Shown one piece after another: positions 35,118-42,400 of a DNA stretch of 64,000 nucleotides (position 1 is the stretch's first letter; every line of letters starts with the position of its first letter). The translations under genes and the position numbers were made by a program. The notes under the pieces were generated by a model that saw only the letters and a list, made by a program, of their open reading frames with translations, was not told the DNA's origin and searched no databases. This DNA comes from Streptomyces sp. PTY087I2 (lineage in GTDB: Bacteria; Actinomycetota; Actinomycetes; Streptomycetales; Streptomycetaceae). The stretch is taken from contig NZ_LZRD01000028.1 in the NCBI RefSeq assembly GCF_001687325.1, positions 1-64,000 of the forward strand, read 5' to 3'.

Positions 35118-36086
35118 TCAGCGCCCCGCCCGCCGCCGGTCGAGCAGCGTGTTGAGCAGGGCGGCGCCGGTGGCCGAGTCCCCGACGGTGACGGCGAACT
35201 CGCGGCCGCTCGTCAGGCTGACGACGATGGCCTCTCCCGAGCGGGTGATGACGCCGCTGCGGTCGGGGCGGATGCGATAGCCCCAGCCGCCGTACTCCGC
35301 CAGCGCGTTGACCGGGCGGCTGTCCGCTGCCTCCATCCGCTCCAGCGGCACCCGGACCCGGGGCCGGGGCAGCAGACCGGAGACGGTGAGGCCGCGCCGG
35401 TCCACGGTGACGTGAGGGCGGCAGAAGGTGCCCGTCACCAGGGCGAGCAGGATCAGCGGCACCCCGATGAACCAGCTCTGCTCCCGGCCGACGGCGACAC
35501 CGGCCGCCAGCAGCACCAGCACGGCGACGGGTGCCCACCAGGCGCCGATACCGCGCCCCCAGGCGGCCACCTCACCGTCGGCGAGCGCGATCCGTTCCCG
35601 GGCCGCCGGGTCCCGGTCGCGAGGGTCCTCCTCGGGCGGCGGGACCAGCCGGGACAGCGGCAGCCCGAGGACTCCGGCGAGGGCGGCCACCCCGAGGGCC
35701 ACCGCGATGTGCCAGAGCGGGAACCCGGCCGAACCGCCGTCGGGGACGTCCACGTTGACGAACAGGACGGCGATCAGCAGATAGCCGAGGAACGCGGCCA
35801 CGGCGAAGCCTCCGCCGATGAGCCACTGATGAGCGCGGCCGTGGAGCTTGCCCTTGACCGCGACGAAGGCCCACAGCGCGCCGAGCACGAGCGGCGTGGG
35901 GAGCGTGTAGAGCAGATAGGCGGTGAGGCTCGTATGTCCGTCGGCGGATCCGCCCGCGTCGAAGTGGACGGCGAGCCGGTCGGGCAGGCGGTCCGCGATG
36001 ACGGCGTAGAGCGTGAGGTCGATGAGGAGTGCGAGCACAAAGGGCAGGGCCGCGAGCGACGCGCGGCCAAGGTTCTTGCTTGTCAT
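35118..36086 (-). CDS. DUF1648 integral membrane protein
   Basis: 322 residues with about seven hydrophobic segments. The N-terminal region LPDRLAVHFDAGGSADG is the DUF1648 signature, and the C-terminal ~90 residues form a PH-like soluble domain. Resembles B. subtilis YhdP/SdpI-type partners of YtrA regulators. First gene of the operon with the GntR gene. Function unknown, possibly cell-envelope stress. Confidence 0.86.
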   Translation of the reverse strand: MTSKNLGRASLAALPFVLALLIDLTLYAVIADRLPDRLAVHFDAGGSADGHTSLTAYLLYTLPTPLVLGALWAFVAVKGKLHGRAHQWLIGGGFAVAAFLGYLLIAVLFVNVDVPDGGSAGFPLWHIAVALGVAALAGVLGLPLSRLVPPPEEDPRDRDPAARERIALADGEVAAWGRGIGAWWAPVAVLVLLAAGVAVGREQSWFIGVPLILLALVTGTFCRPHVTVDRRGLTVSGLLPRPRVRVPLERMEAADSRPVNALAEYGGWGYRIRPDRSGVITRSGEAIVVSLTSGREFAVTVGDSATGAALLNTLLDRRRAGR

Positions 36087-36097
36087 GGAAAACCTCC

Positions 36098-36122
36098 GTT
36101 GTTCGCATGCTAGTAGAACAAC
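36098..36122. promoter_or_regulatory. GTTGTTC-N11-GAACAAC inverted repeat
   Basis: Perfect 7-11-7 inverted repeat ending 12 bp before the ATG at 36086 (reading on the - strand). The close position suggests a repressor site overlapping the promoter of the DUF1648-GntR operon. Confidence 0.65.
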
Positions 36123-36286
36123 TTGGCTGCGGCAACGGGGAGAGCGGGGCGACAGTGCGGCGACGCGCGTCCGCCCCGTACCGGAAAGCGGTACGGGGCG
36201 GACGCGAGCGGTTCGTCAGTGCCGGCAGGACGGCTCCGGGCCGGGCGATCCGGATCCGGGACCTGTCCCGGGACCCCTGTCGTCCG

Positions 36287-36883
36287 TCAACCCGCCTGGG
36301 GCTCCCGCCACATGGGGTACATCGGCGGTCCGTCCGGCAGATCGACCGTCCGGCCGAGGAAGCGGAATCCCAGTCGCTCGTACAGCACACGACTCCGGGC
36401 GCTGCTCGCCTCCAGATAGGCCGGCAGGCCCTCCCGGTCGCAGCGCTCCAGCTCCCCTCCGATCAGCTCCGCCCCGATACCCTCCCCCTGGCGGTCGGGG
36501 CGGACGCCGATCATCAGCAGGTAGGCGTGTGCGCGGTCGTGCGGGTGGACCGCCCCGGTGAGCCTGCCCACCAGTTCGCAGCGCTCGTTGTCCGGGTCGG
36601 CGGTCTCACGCATCAGGGCGGGGGTGGGGTCCTCCTCCTCGGGGGCCCCGGCGGGCACCGGCAGCCACAGGGCCACCGCCGCCTCGTCCCCGGCGATGTC
36701 GATACGGCCCCCGGCGAGGGCGATGTCGACGAGGACGCCGAGGAACGTGCCGTGCACCGCGCGCCGGTGCGCCTCGTCGGGGAACACCCAGCTGCTGACC
36801 GGGTCGTCGTGGAAGGCCTCCTCCATGACCGAGACGACGAGCCCCCGGTCGCGTTGCTCTGCCTGCCGGATCCGTATACCCAT
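36287..36883 (-). CDS. GNAT family N-acetyltransferase
   Basis: 198 residues. GNAT core with DRAHAYLLMIGVRPDRQGEGIGAELIGGEL (acetyl-CoA loop RQGEGIG) and LPAYLEASSARSRVLYERLGF. Substrate unknown. It follows the encapsulin operon on the same strand but is separated by 93 bp from the prenyl synthase stop, so co-transcription is possible but unproven. Confidence 0.9.
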   Translation of the reverse strand: MGIRIRQAEQRDRGLVVSVMEEAFHDDPVSSWVFPDEAHRRAVHGTFLGVLVDIALAGGRIDIAGDEAAVALWLPVPAGAPEEEDPTPALMRETADPDNERCELVGRLTGAVHPHDRAHAYLLMIGVRPDRQGEGIGAELIGGELERCDREGLPAYLEASSARSRVLYERLGFRFLGRTVDLPDGPPMYPMWREPQAG

Positions 36884-36976
36884 GACGGGCTGCCGCCTCT
36901 CCGCTGCCTTTGCCTTCCTTCAACCAACCTCCGGAATACTAGAGTTGAAAGGGCGCTGGCGGTCACCCGAGGTGGC

Positions 36977-38026
36977 TCAGCTGGTCCGCCGGGTGACGAA
37001 TTCGGCCAGTGCCAGCAGGTCGCCCGCCGCGCTCGGGTCGGGGACCGCCCGGGAGAGGTGGTGGACCGCGCGGGCCATCCGGTCGGCGGCGCAGACCTGG
37101 GCCCAGTCCCGGCCGCCGGCCCGGTCCACCGCGTCGGCCGCCCGGCTCACCTCGGCGGCGGTGTTCATGGGCCCCCGGTAGAGCGCGGCGAGCTCGGCTG
37201 CGGCCGGGGTGCCCGAGGTGAGGGCGGCGACCACGGGCAGGGACTTCTTGTGGGCGGAGAGGTCGGCCCCGACGGGCTTGCCGGTGCGGTCGGGGTCGCC
37301 CCAGATGCCGATCAGGTCGTCGATGAGCTGGAACGAGAGCCCGGCCTCCCGGCCGAACCCGTCCATCGCGCGGACCGCCCGGTCCTCCGCCCCGGCGTAG
37401 AGAGCGCCGAGCGCACAGGCACAGCCGAGGAGGGCGCCGGTCTTGGCGGTCGCCATGGCAAGGCATTCGTCGAGGGTGACCTCGTCGGGGCCGCGCTCCT
37501 CGAAGGCGCAGTCCGCCTGCTGGCCCGCGCACAGCTCGATGACGCAGGTGGAGAGCCGGGCGGTGGCGGGCGCGGCGGCCGGGTGCGGGTCCTCGGCCAG
37601 CAGCCGCTGGGCGAGGGCGAGCATGGCGTCGCCGGTGATGATGGCGTCCGGGACGCCGAAGACCGCCCAGGCGGTGGGCCGGTGCCTGCGGGTGGTGTCC
37701 TCGTCGATGACGTCGTCGTGGAGGAGGGTGAAGTTGTGGGCGAGTTCGACGGCGACGGCGGCCCGGAGCGCGCGTTCCGGATCGCCGCCCAGAGCGCGGG
37801 CGGCGGCCAGCACGAGGGCCGGCCTGATGGCCTTTCCGGCCTGGCCGGCGGCCGGGGTTCCGTCGGCGTTCTGCCAGCCGAAGTGGTACATCGCGATCCG
37901 GCGTATGCCGCCGGGCAGCGACTCCACGGCCGCTCGCAGATGCGGGTCGACGACGGCACGGGTGCGCTCCAGGAGCGCCGCGGCCTCGTGCCCTTCCGTC
38001 GCTGCGTCCGTACTGGTCATGGTCAC
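36977..38026 (-). CDS. Polyprenyl diphosphate synthase, predicted family 2B encapsulin cargo
   Basis: 349 residues from GTG 38026, chosen because GGGAG sits 6 bp upstream; ATG 38020 and TTG 38032 are alternatives. Trans-isoprenyl diphosphate synthase fold with first Asp-rich motif LLHDDVID and second motif LIDDLIGIWGD, which bind the magnesium-pyrophosphate of allylic substrate and IPP. The gene directly follows an encapsulin shell gene. Such synthases are known as cargo of family 2 encapsulins in Streptomyces. Only ~20 residues precede the first helix, so a long disordered N-terminal loading tail is absent. Confidence 0.93.
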   Translation of the reverse strand: MTMTSTDAATEGHEAAALLERTRAVVDPHLRAAVESLPGGIRRIAMYHFGWQNADGTPAAGQAGKAIRPALVLAAARALGGDPERALRAAVAVELAHNFTLLHDDVIDEDTTRRHRPTAWAVFGVPDAIITGDAMLALAQRLLAEDPHPAAAPATARLSTCVIELCAGQQADCAFEERGPDEVTLDECLAMATAKTGALLGCACALGALYAGAEDRAVRAMDGFGREAGLSFQLIDDLIGIWGDPDRTGKPVGADLSAHKKSLPVVAALTSGTPAAAELAALYRGPMNTAAEVSRAADAVDRAGGRDWAQVCAADRMARAVHHLSRAVPDPSAAGDLLALAEFVTRRTS

Positions 38027-38060
38027 GGTCAACTCCCTGGGGCGAGGCGGTGGGTGCGGA

Positions 38061-38100
38061 CCCGGGGGTCCGGGCGGCCGCTGCCGCCCGGACCCCCGGG
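38061..38100 (-). promoter_or_regulatory. Intergenic hairpin between encapsulin shell and cargo genes
   Basis: Perfect 17-bp arms, 38061-38077 and 38084-38100 (core CCCGGGGGTCC / GGACCCCCGGG), with a 6-nt loop. No T-run follows on the - strand, so it is more likely a partial terminator or 3' stabiliser than a full stop. It fits an operon in which shell transcript must exceed cargo transcript. Confidence 0.75.
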
Positions 38101-38111
38101 GTGACTCGGGA

Positions 38112-39518
38112 TCAGCGCCAGCGGCTGACCTCGACGTTCTCCAGCACTCCGAGGGCGTCCGGTACCAGAATGGCGGCGGAGTAGTACGCCGTCACGAGGT
38201 AGGAGATGATCGCCTGCTCGTCGATCCCCATGAAGCGGACCGAGAGGCTCGGTTCGATCTCGTCGGGGATGCCGGTCTGCTGGAGGCCGATGACTCCCTG
38301 TTCGGCCTCGCCGGTCCTCATGCAGATGATGGAGGTGGTGCGGGCGTCGGTGACGGGGATCTTGTTGGACGGGAAGATCGGCACCCCGCGCCAGGCGGGC
38401 ACGTGGTGGCCGCCGATGTCGACGCTCTCCGGGACGAGTCCGCGCCGGTTGCACTCACGGCCGAAGGCGGCGATGGCCTTCGGGTGGGCGAGGAAGAGCT
38501 TCGATCCGCGGCGGCGCGAGAGCAGTTCGTCCATGTCGTCCGGGCTGGGCACCCCGTCGTGCGGCTGGAGCCGCTGCCCGTAGTCGCAGTTGTTGAGAAG
38601 GCCGAACTCCCTGTTGTTGATCAGCTCGTGCTCCTGGCGCTCGCGCAGCGCCTCGACCGTGAGCCGCAACTGCTGCTCGGTCTGGTTCATCGGCTGGTTG
38701 TAGAGGTCGGCGACCCTGCTGTGGACCTTCAGCACGGTCTGGGCGACGCTCAGTTCGTACTCGCGGGGCGCCGCGTCGTAGTCGACGAAGGTGTGCGGGA
38801 CGACCGCCTCGCCGACATGGCCGGCGGAGAGGTCGATCGCCGCCTCGCCGTAGTGGTTGGTCCGCTGATGCGGGATGGAGAGCAGTCCGGCGAGGTGGCT
38901 CCGCAGGGATTCGGCGCGCTCCGCGAGGTTGTACACATCGGCCCGGCTCAGGGTGAGGAGCGTGCACGGGGTGACCGCGCGGGCGGTGTACTCCCAGACG
39001 GCATCGCCGTCGACCAGGCTCTGGTCGCCGAAGTACGCGCCGTCGGCGAGGACCCCGAGCTCCGTCTCGTCCCCGTAGAGGCCGGATCCGACCTTCTCGA
39101 TCTTGCCGTGCGCCAGCAGATAGACCCGGTCCGCCGCGTCCCCCGAGGCGGCGAGCACCTCCCCCGCGGCCACGTCCCGCTGCTCGCACCTGCGGGCGAG
39201 CTCGGCGAGGACCTCCTCGTCCTCGAAATTGCGCAGAGCGGGCAGCTCGCCCAGCTCCGCGGGGATCACGGCCACCCGGTCCCCGGTCTGGACGAAGGTC
39301 ACCCGGCCGTCACCGACCGAATAGCTGAGCCGACGGTTCACCCGGTACGTACCGCCCTGTACCTGCACCCACGGCAGCATCTTCAGCAGCCACCGCGAGG
39401 TGATCTCCTGCATCTGCGGCGCGGATTTGGTGGTCGTCGCGAGGTTCCGCGCAGCTGCCGTCCCCAGACTCTGCTGCGGCGGCGCCTGCGTGTCGCGAAC
39501 CTCTTCACCAACGGACAT
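38112..39518 (-). CDS. Family 2B encapsulin nanocompartment shell protein with cNMP-binding-like insertion
   Basis: 468 residues, ATG 39518 with GAGAGGA upstream. The HK97-like encapsulin fold spans residues ~30-95 and ~205-468 (ITSRWLLKMLPWVQVQGGTYRVN, later GSKLFLAHPKAIAAFGREC and SVRFMGIDEQAIISYLVTAYYS). A cyclic-nucleotide-binding-like domain is inserted at ~97-200. In that domain the phosphate cassette FGDQSLVDGDAVWEYTARA has Trp175-Glu176 where canonical domains have Arg-Thr/Ser. The N-terminal ~30 residues look disordered. It is followed by the probable cargo, a prenyl diphosphate synthase. Confidence 0.95.
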   Translation of the reverse strand: MSVGEEVRDTQAPPQQSLGTAAARNLATTTKSAPQMQEITSRWLLKMLPWVQVQGGTYRVNRRLSYSVGDGRVTFVQTGDRVAVIPAELGELPALRNFEDEEVLAELARRCEQRDVAAGEVLAASGDAADRVYLLAHGKIEKVGSGLYGDETELGVLADGAYFGDQSLVDGDAVWEYTARAVTPCTLLTLSRADVYNLAERAESLRSHLAGLLSIPHQRTNHYGEAAIDLSAGHVGEAVVPHTFVDYDAAPREYELSVAQTVLKVHSRVADLYNQPMNQTEQQLRLTVEALRERQEHELINNREFGLLNNCDYGQRLQPHDGVPSPDDMDELLSRRRGSKLFLAHPKAIAAFGRECNRRGLVPESVDIGGHHVPAWRGVPIFPSNKIPVTDARTTSIICMRTGEAEQGVIGLQQTGIPDEIEPSLSVRFMGIDEQAIISYLVTAYYSAAILVPDALGVLENVEVSRWR

Positions 39519-39655
39519 CTGACGTCCTCTCGATCATGGACTGACCTGCGAGGAAAAGACTTTCAGCAGGAGAGGAGGACCGCCATTACACAAAAGAGTG
39601 TGACTAATCCACCTTCAGGTGGGGCACGTTGAGCCCGTCACCGGACCACCCCGAT

Positions 39656-39678
39656 AATTTGCATCACCCGTGCAACTT
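39656..39678. promoter_or_regulatory. NsrR box upstream of nsrR
   Basis: 23-bp 11-1-11 imperfect palindrome with TTGCA (39659-39663 region), 7-bp spacer and TGCAA, plus AA and TT ends; same layout as the known NsrR consensus. It ends 15 bp before the nsrR ATG, consistent with autoregulation. Confidence 0.7.
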
Positions 39679-39693
39679 ATCTACGCTGAGCCC

Positions 39694-40140
39694 ATGCGGC
39701 TGACGAGATTCACCGACGTGGCACTCCGCGTCCTCATGCGGCTGGCCGTCGCCGAGGGGGCGGAAGCGCCGACCACCCGGGAGGTGGCGGCCACCATGCG
39801 GGTCCCGTACACGCACGCCGCGAAGGTCGTCGCCCGGCTCCAGCATCTCGGCCTCCTCGACGCCCGGCGCGGCCGGGGCGGCGGGCTCACCCTGACCTCG
39901 GCGGGCCGTTCCGCGTCGATCGGCCCGCTGGTGCGGGAGCTGGAGGGGCCGGAGGAGGTCGTCGAGTGCGAGGGCGACACACCTTGCCCGCTCCGCTCCG
40001 CCTGCCGGCTGCGCGGGGCCCTGCGGGGAGCCCAGGAGGCCTTCTACGCCGCGCTGGACCCGATCACCGTCGCCGACCTCGTCGCCTCCCCCACCGGCCC
40101 GCTCCTGCTCGGCATCGGCAGCGGCCCGCCGCCCGACTGA
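39694..40140 (+). CDS. nsrR: Rrf2 family nitric-oxide-sensing repressor
   Basis: 148 residues from ATG 39694; the upstream GTG at 39670 lies in the operator. Rrf2 winged helix (MRLTRFTDVALRVLMRLAV, TREVAATMRVPYTHAAKVV) and the cluster-binding Cys triad C-x5-C-x5-C in VECEGDTPCPLRSACRL, the spacing of the S. coelicolor NsrR [4Fe-4S] site. NO destroys the cluster and derepresses hmp, which lies 99 bp downstream. Confidence 0.93.
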   Translation: MRLTRFTDVALRVLMRLAVAEGAEAPTTREVAATMRVPYTHAAKVVARLQHLGLLDARRGRGGGLTLTSAGRSASIGPLVRELEGPEEVVECEGDTPCPLRSACRLRGALRGAQEAFYAALDPITVADLVASPTGPLLLGIGSGPPPD

Positions 40141-40200
40141 CCCGCCCCGGGGTCCAGCCACCGAACACTCCGGCCCACCCGGGCGAGTTCACCCCTGCCC

Positions 40201-40223
40201 TTAAATGCGCATCCAGCATTCCA
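40201..40223 (+). promoter_or_regulatory. NsrR box upstream of flavohaemoglobin gene
   Basis: Inverted repeat AATGC (40204-40208) / GCATT (40216-40220) with a 7-bp spacer, inside a 23-bp near-palindrome just upstream of AAGGAG and the ATG at 40240. Same architecture as the box before nsrR. Confidence 0.68.
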
Positions 40224-40239
40224 ATAATAAGGAGCCTTC

Positions 40240-41436
40240 ATGCTCTCCGACCGGTCCACCGCCACCGTCCGCGCCACGCTTCCCGTCGTCGGCGCGGCCA
40301 TCGGGGACATCGCCGACCTCTTCTACGAGAAGCTGTTCGCCGCCCACCCCGAGCTGCTGCGGGACCTGTTCAACCGGGGCAACCAAGCTTCCGGTGACCA
40401 GCGCAGGGCCCTGGCCGGGTCCATCGCCGCGTTCGCGACCGCGCTGGTCGAGCAGCCCGGCACCCGGCCCGACGTGATGCTGGACCGGATCGCCCACAAG
40501 CACGCCTCGCTCGGGGTGACCCCGGAGCAGTACGAGGTGGTGCACACCCATCTGTTCGCGGCCATCGCCGACGTCCTGGGCGACGCGGTCACCCCGGAGG
40601 TGGCCGCCGCCTGGGACGAGGTCTACTGGCTGATGGCGGGCTCCCTGATCGCCGTCGAGGAACGCCTCTACGCCCAGCAGGGCGTCCTGGCGGGCGATGT
40701 CTGGCACGAGTGGGAGGTGACCGCCCGGGTGGAGGAGACCGAGGACGTCGCCACGTTCCTGCTGTGCCCCGCCCAGGACACGCCCGCGCCCGCCTTCCGG
40801 CCCGGCCAGTATGTCTCCGTACAGGTCGAACTCCCGGACGGGGCGCGCCAGATACGTCAGTACAGCCTCTCCTGCGCACCCGGCTCCCGGCTCCGGTCGA
40901 TCACCGTGAAGCGGGTGCGCGGCCAGGGCTCGCCCGACGGCGAGGTCTCCCGCCACCTGCACGAGCACATCCGCGTGGGCGACCTGCTGCGCGTCTCGGT
41001 CCCCTACGGGGACCTGGTGCTCGACCACCTGGACGCGCCGCTGCTCCTTGCCTCGGCGGGCATCGGCTGCACCCCCATGCTGTCGATGCTGGAACACCTC
41101 GCCCAGGAGGGTCACCAGGGCCCGGTCACCGTCGTGCACGGCGACCGCTCCCCGGCCGACCACGCCCTGCGCACCGACCACGTACGGCTGACGGAGAAGC
41201 TCCCGGACGCCGAGGCGCACTTCTGGTACGAGACCCCGGAGGCGGGCCGGCCGGCGAACCGCACCGGCCTCGTCGACCTGGCCGGCATCACCGTACGCCC
41301 GGGAACGCACGCCTATCTGTGCGGCCCGCTCCCCTTCATGCGGGCCGTCAGGGCCCAGCTGCTGGACGCGGGGGTCCGGCCGGCCGACATCCACTACGAG
41401 GTGTTCGGCCCGGACCTCTGGCTGGCCGCTTCCTGA
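40240..41436 (+). CDS. hmp: Flavohaemoglobin (nitric oxide dioxygenase)
   Basis: 398 residues with AAGGAG 7 bp upstream. Globin domain (1-~140) with FYEKLFAAHPELLRDLFN and proximal-His segment AHKHASLGV; FAD-binding barrel with RQYSLSCAPGSRL; NAD(P)-binding part with LLASAGIGCTPMLSMLEHL and CGPLPFMRAVRAQL. It oxidises NO to nitrate in the cytoplasm using NAD(P)H. Controlled by NsrR. Confidence 0.95.
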   Translation: MLSDRSTATVRATLPVVGAAIGDIADLFYEKLFAAHPELLRDLFNRGNQASGDQRRALAGSIAAFATALVEQPGTRPDVMLDRIAHKHASLGVTPEQYEVVHTHLFAAIADVLGDAVTPEVAAAWDEVYWLMAGSLIAVEERLYAQQGVLAGDVWHEWEVTARVEETEDVATFLLCPAQDTPAPAFRPGQYVSVQVELPDGARQIRQYSLSCAPGSRLRSITVKRVRGQGSPDGEVSRHLHEHIRVGDLLRVSVPYGDLVLDHLDAPLLLASAGIGCTPMLSMLEHLAQEGHQGPVTVVHGDRSPADHALRTDHVRLTEKLPDAEAHFWYETPEAGRPANRTGLVDLAGITVRPGTHAYLCGPLPFMRAVRAQLLDAGVRPADIHYEVFGPDLWLAAS

Positions 41437-41473
41437 AACGCCGCGGACACGGCGGGCGGGCCACAATGGGCAA

Positions 41474-42400
41474 GTGACCAGCCCGCCCCGCCTCGACGCC
41501 CTCCTCCACCCCCGGCTCCCCTCCCCCTTGCAGGAGGTCCGGGACGAGCACTTCGCGCGCCGCGGGGTGCGGCTGCTTCTCAAGCGGGACGATCTGATCC
41601 ATCCCGATCTGCCGGGCAACAAGTGGCGCAAACTCGCCCTCAATCTGGAGGCCGCCGCCGGGCGCGCCGTGCTCACGTTCGGGGGTGCGTACTCCAACCA
41701 TCTCCGGGCCACTGCGGCGGCCGGGCGGCTGCTGGGGTTCGGGACCGTCGGGGTCGTGCGTGGCGACGAGCTGGCACACCGGCCGCTCAACCCCTCGCTG
41801 GCCCGGTGCGCGGCCGACGGGATGCGGCTGCACTTCGTGGACCGTACGACGTACCGGGCGAAAGCCTCCCCCGAGGTCCTGGCGGGGCTGCTGAGCCGCT
41901 TCGGGGACGTGGTGGTCATCCCGGAGGGCGGCAGCAACGCCCTGGCCGCACAAGGCTGTACGACGCTGGGGCGCGAGTTGGCCGGTGAGGTCGATGTGGC
42001 GGCTGTGGCCTGTGGGACCGGCGGGACCCTGGCCGGACTTGCCGCCGGGCTGGGTCCCGGGCAGCGGGCGCTGGGCGTTCCGGTGGTCGGCGGCGGCTTC
42101 CTGGCCGGGGAGGTGGCGCGGCTCCAGCGCGAGGCGTTCGGCGGGCCGGCCGGGGACTGGTCGCTGGAGGAGCGCTTCGCCTTCGGCGGCTACGCCCGTA
42201 CGGCCCCGGAGCTGGACGCCTTCGCCGACGGCTTCGAGGACCGGCACGGGCTGCCCGTGGAGCGCGTCTACGTCGCCAAGCTGCTGTTCGCGCTGACCAC
42301 GCTGGCCGGCGAGGGGGCGTTCGTGCCGGGTACCCGGGTGGCCGCCGTGATCACTGGCGCCCCGGACGCGCCGCTTCAGGAGTCGTCCGTCTCCCGGTAG
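41474..42400 (+). CDS. 1-aminocyclopropane-1-carboxylate deaminase / D-cysteine desulfhydrase family PLP enzyme
   Basis: 308 residues, GTG start 41474. Fold-type II PLP enzyme with the Schiff-base lysine in LPGNKWRKLALNLEAA and phosphate-binding GTGGTLAGLAAGL. The family includes ACC deaminase and D-cysteine desulfhydrase; the substrate cannot be decided here. It converges with and overlaps the antiporter gene by 25 bp. Confidence 0.88.
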   Translation: MTSPPRLDALLHPRLPSPLQEVRDEHFARRGVRLLLKRDDLIHPDLPGNKWRKLALNLEAAAGRAVLTFGGAYSNHLRATAAAGRLLGFGTVGVVRGDELAHRPLNPSLARCAADGMRLHFVDRTTYRAKASPEVLAGLLSRFGDVVVIPEGGSNALAAQGCTTLGRELAGEVDVAAVACGTGGTLAGLAAGLGPGQRALGVPVVGGGFLAGEVARLQREAFGGPAGDWSLEERFAFGGYARTAPELDAFADGFEDRHGLPVERVYVAKLLFALTTLAGEGAFVPGTRVAAVITGAPDAPLQESSVSR

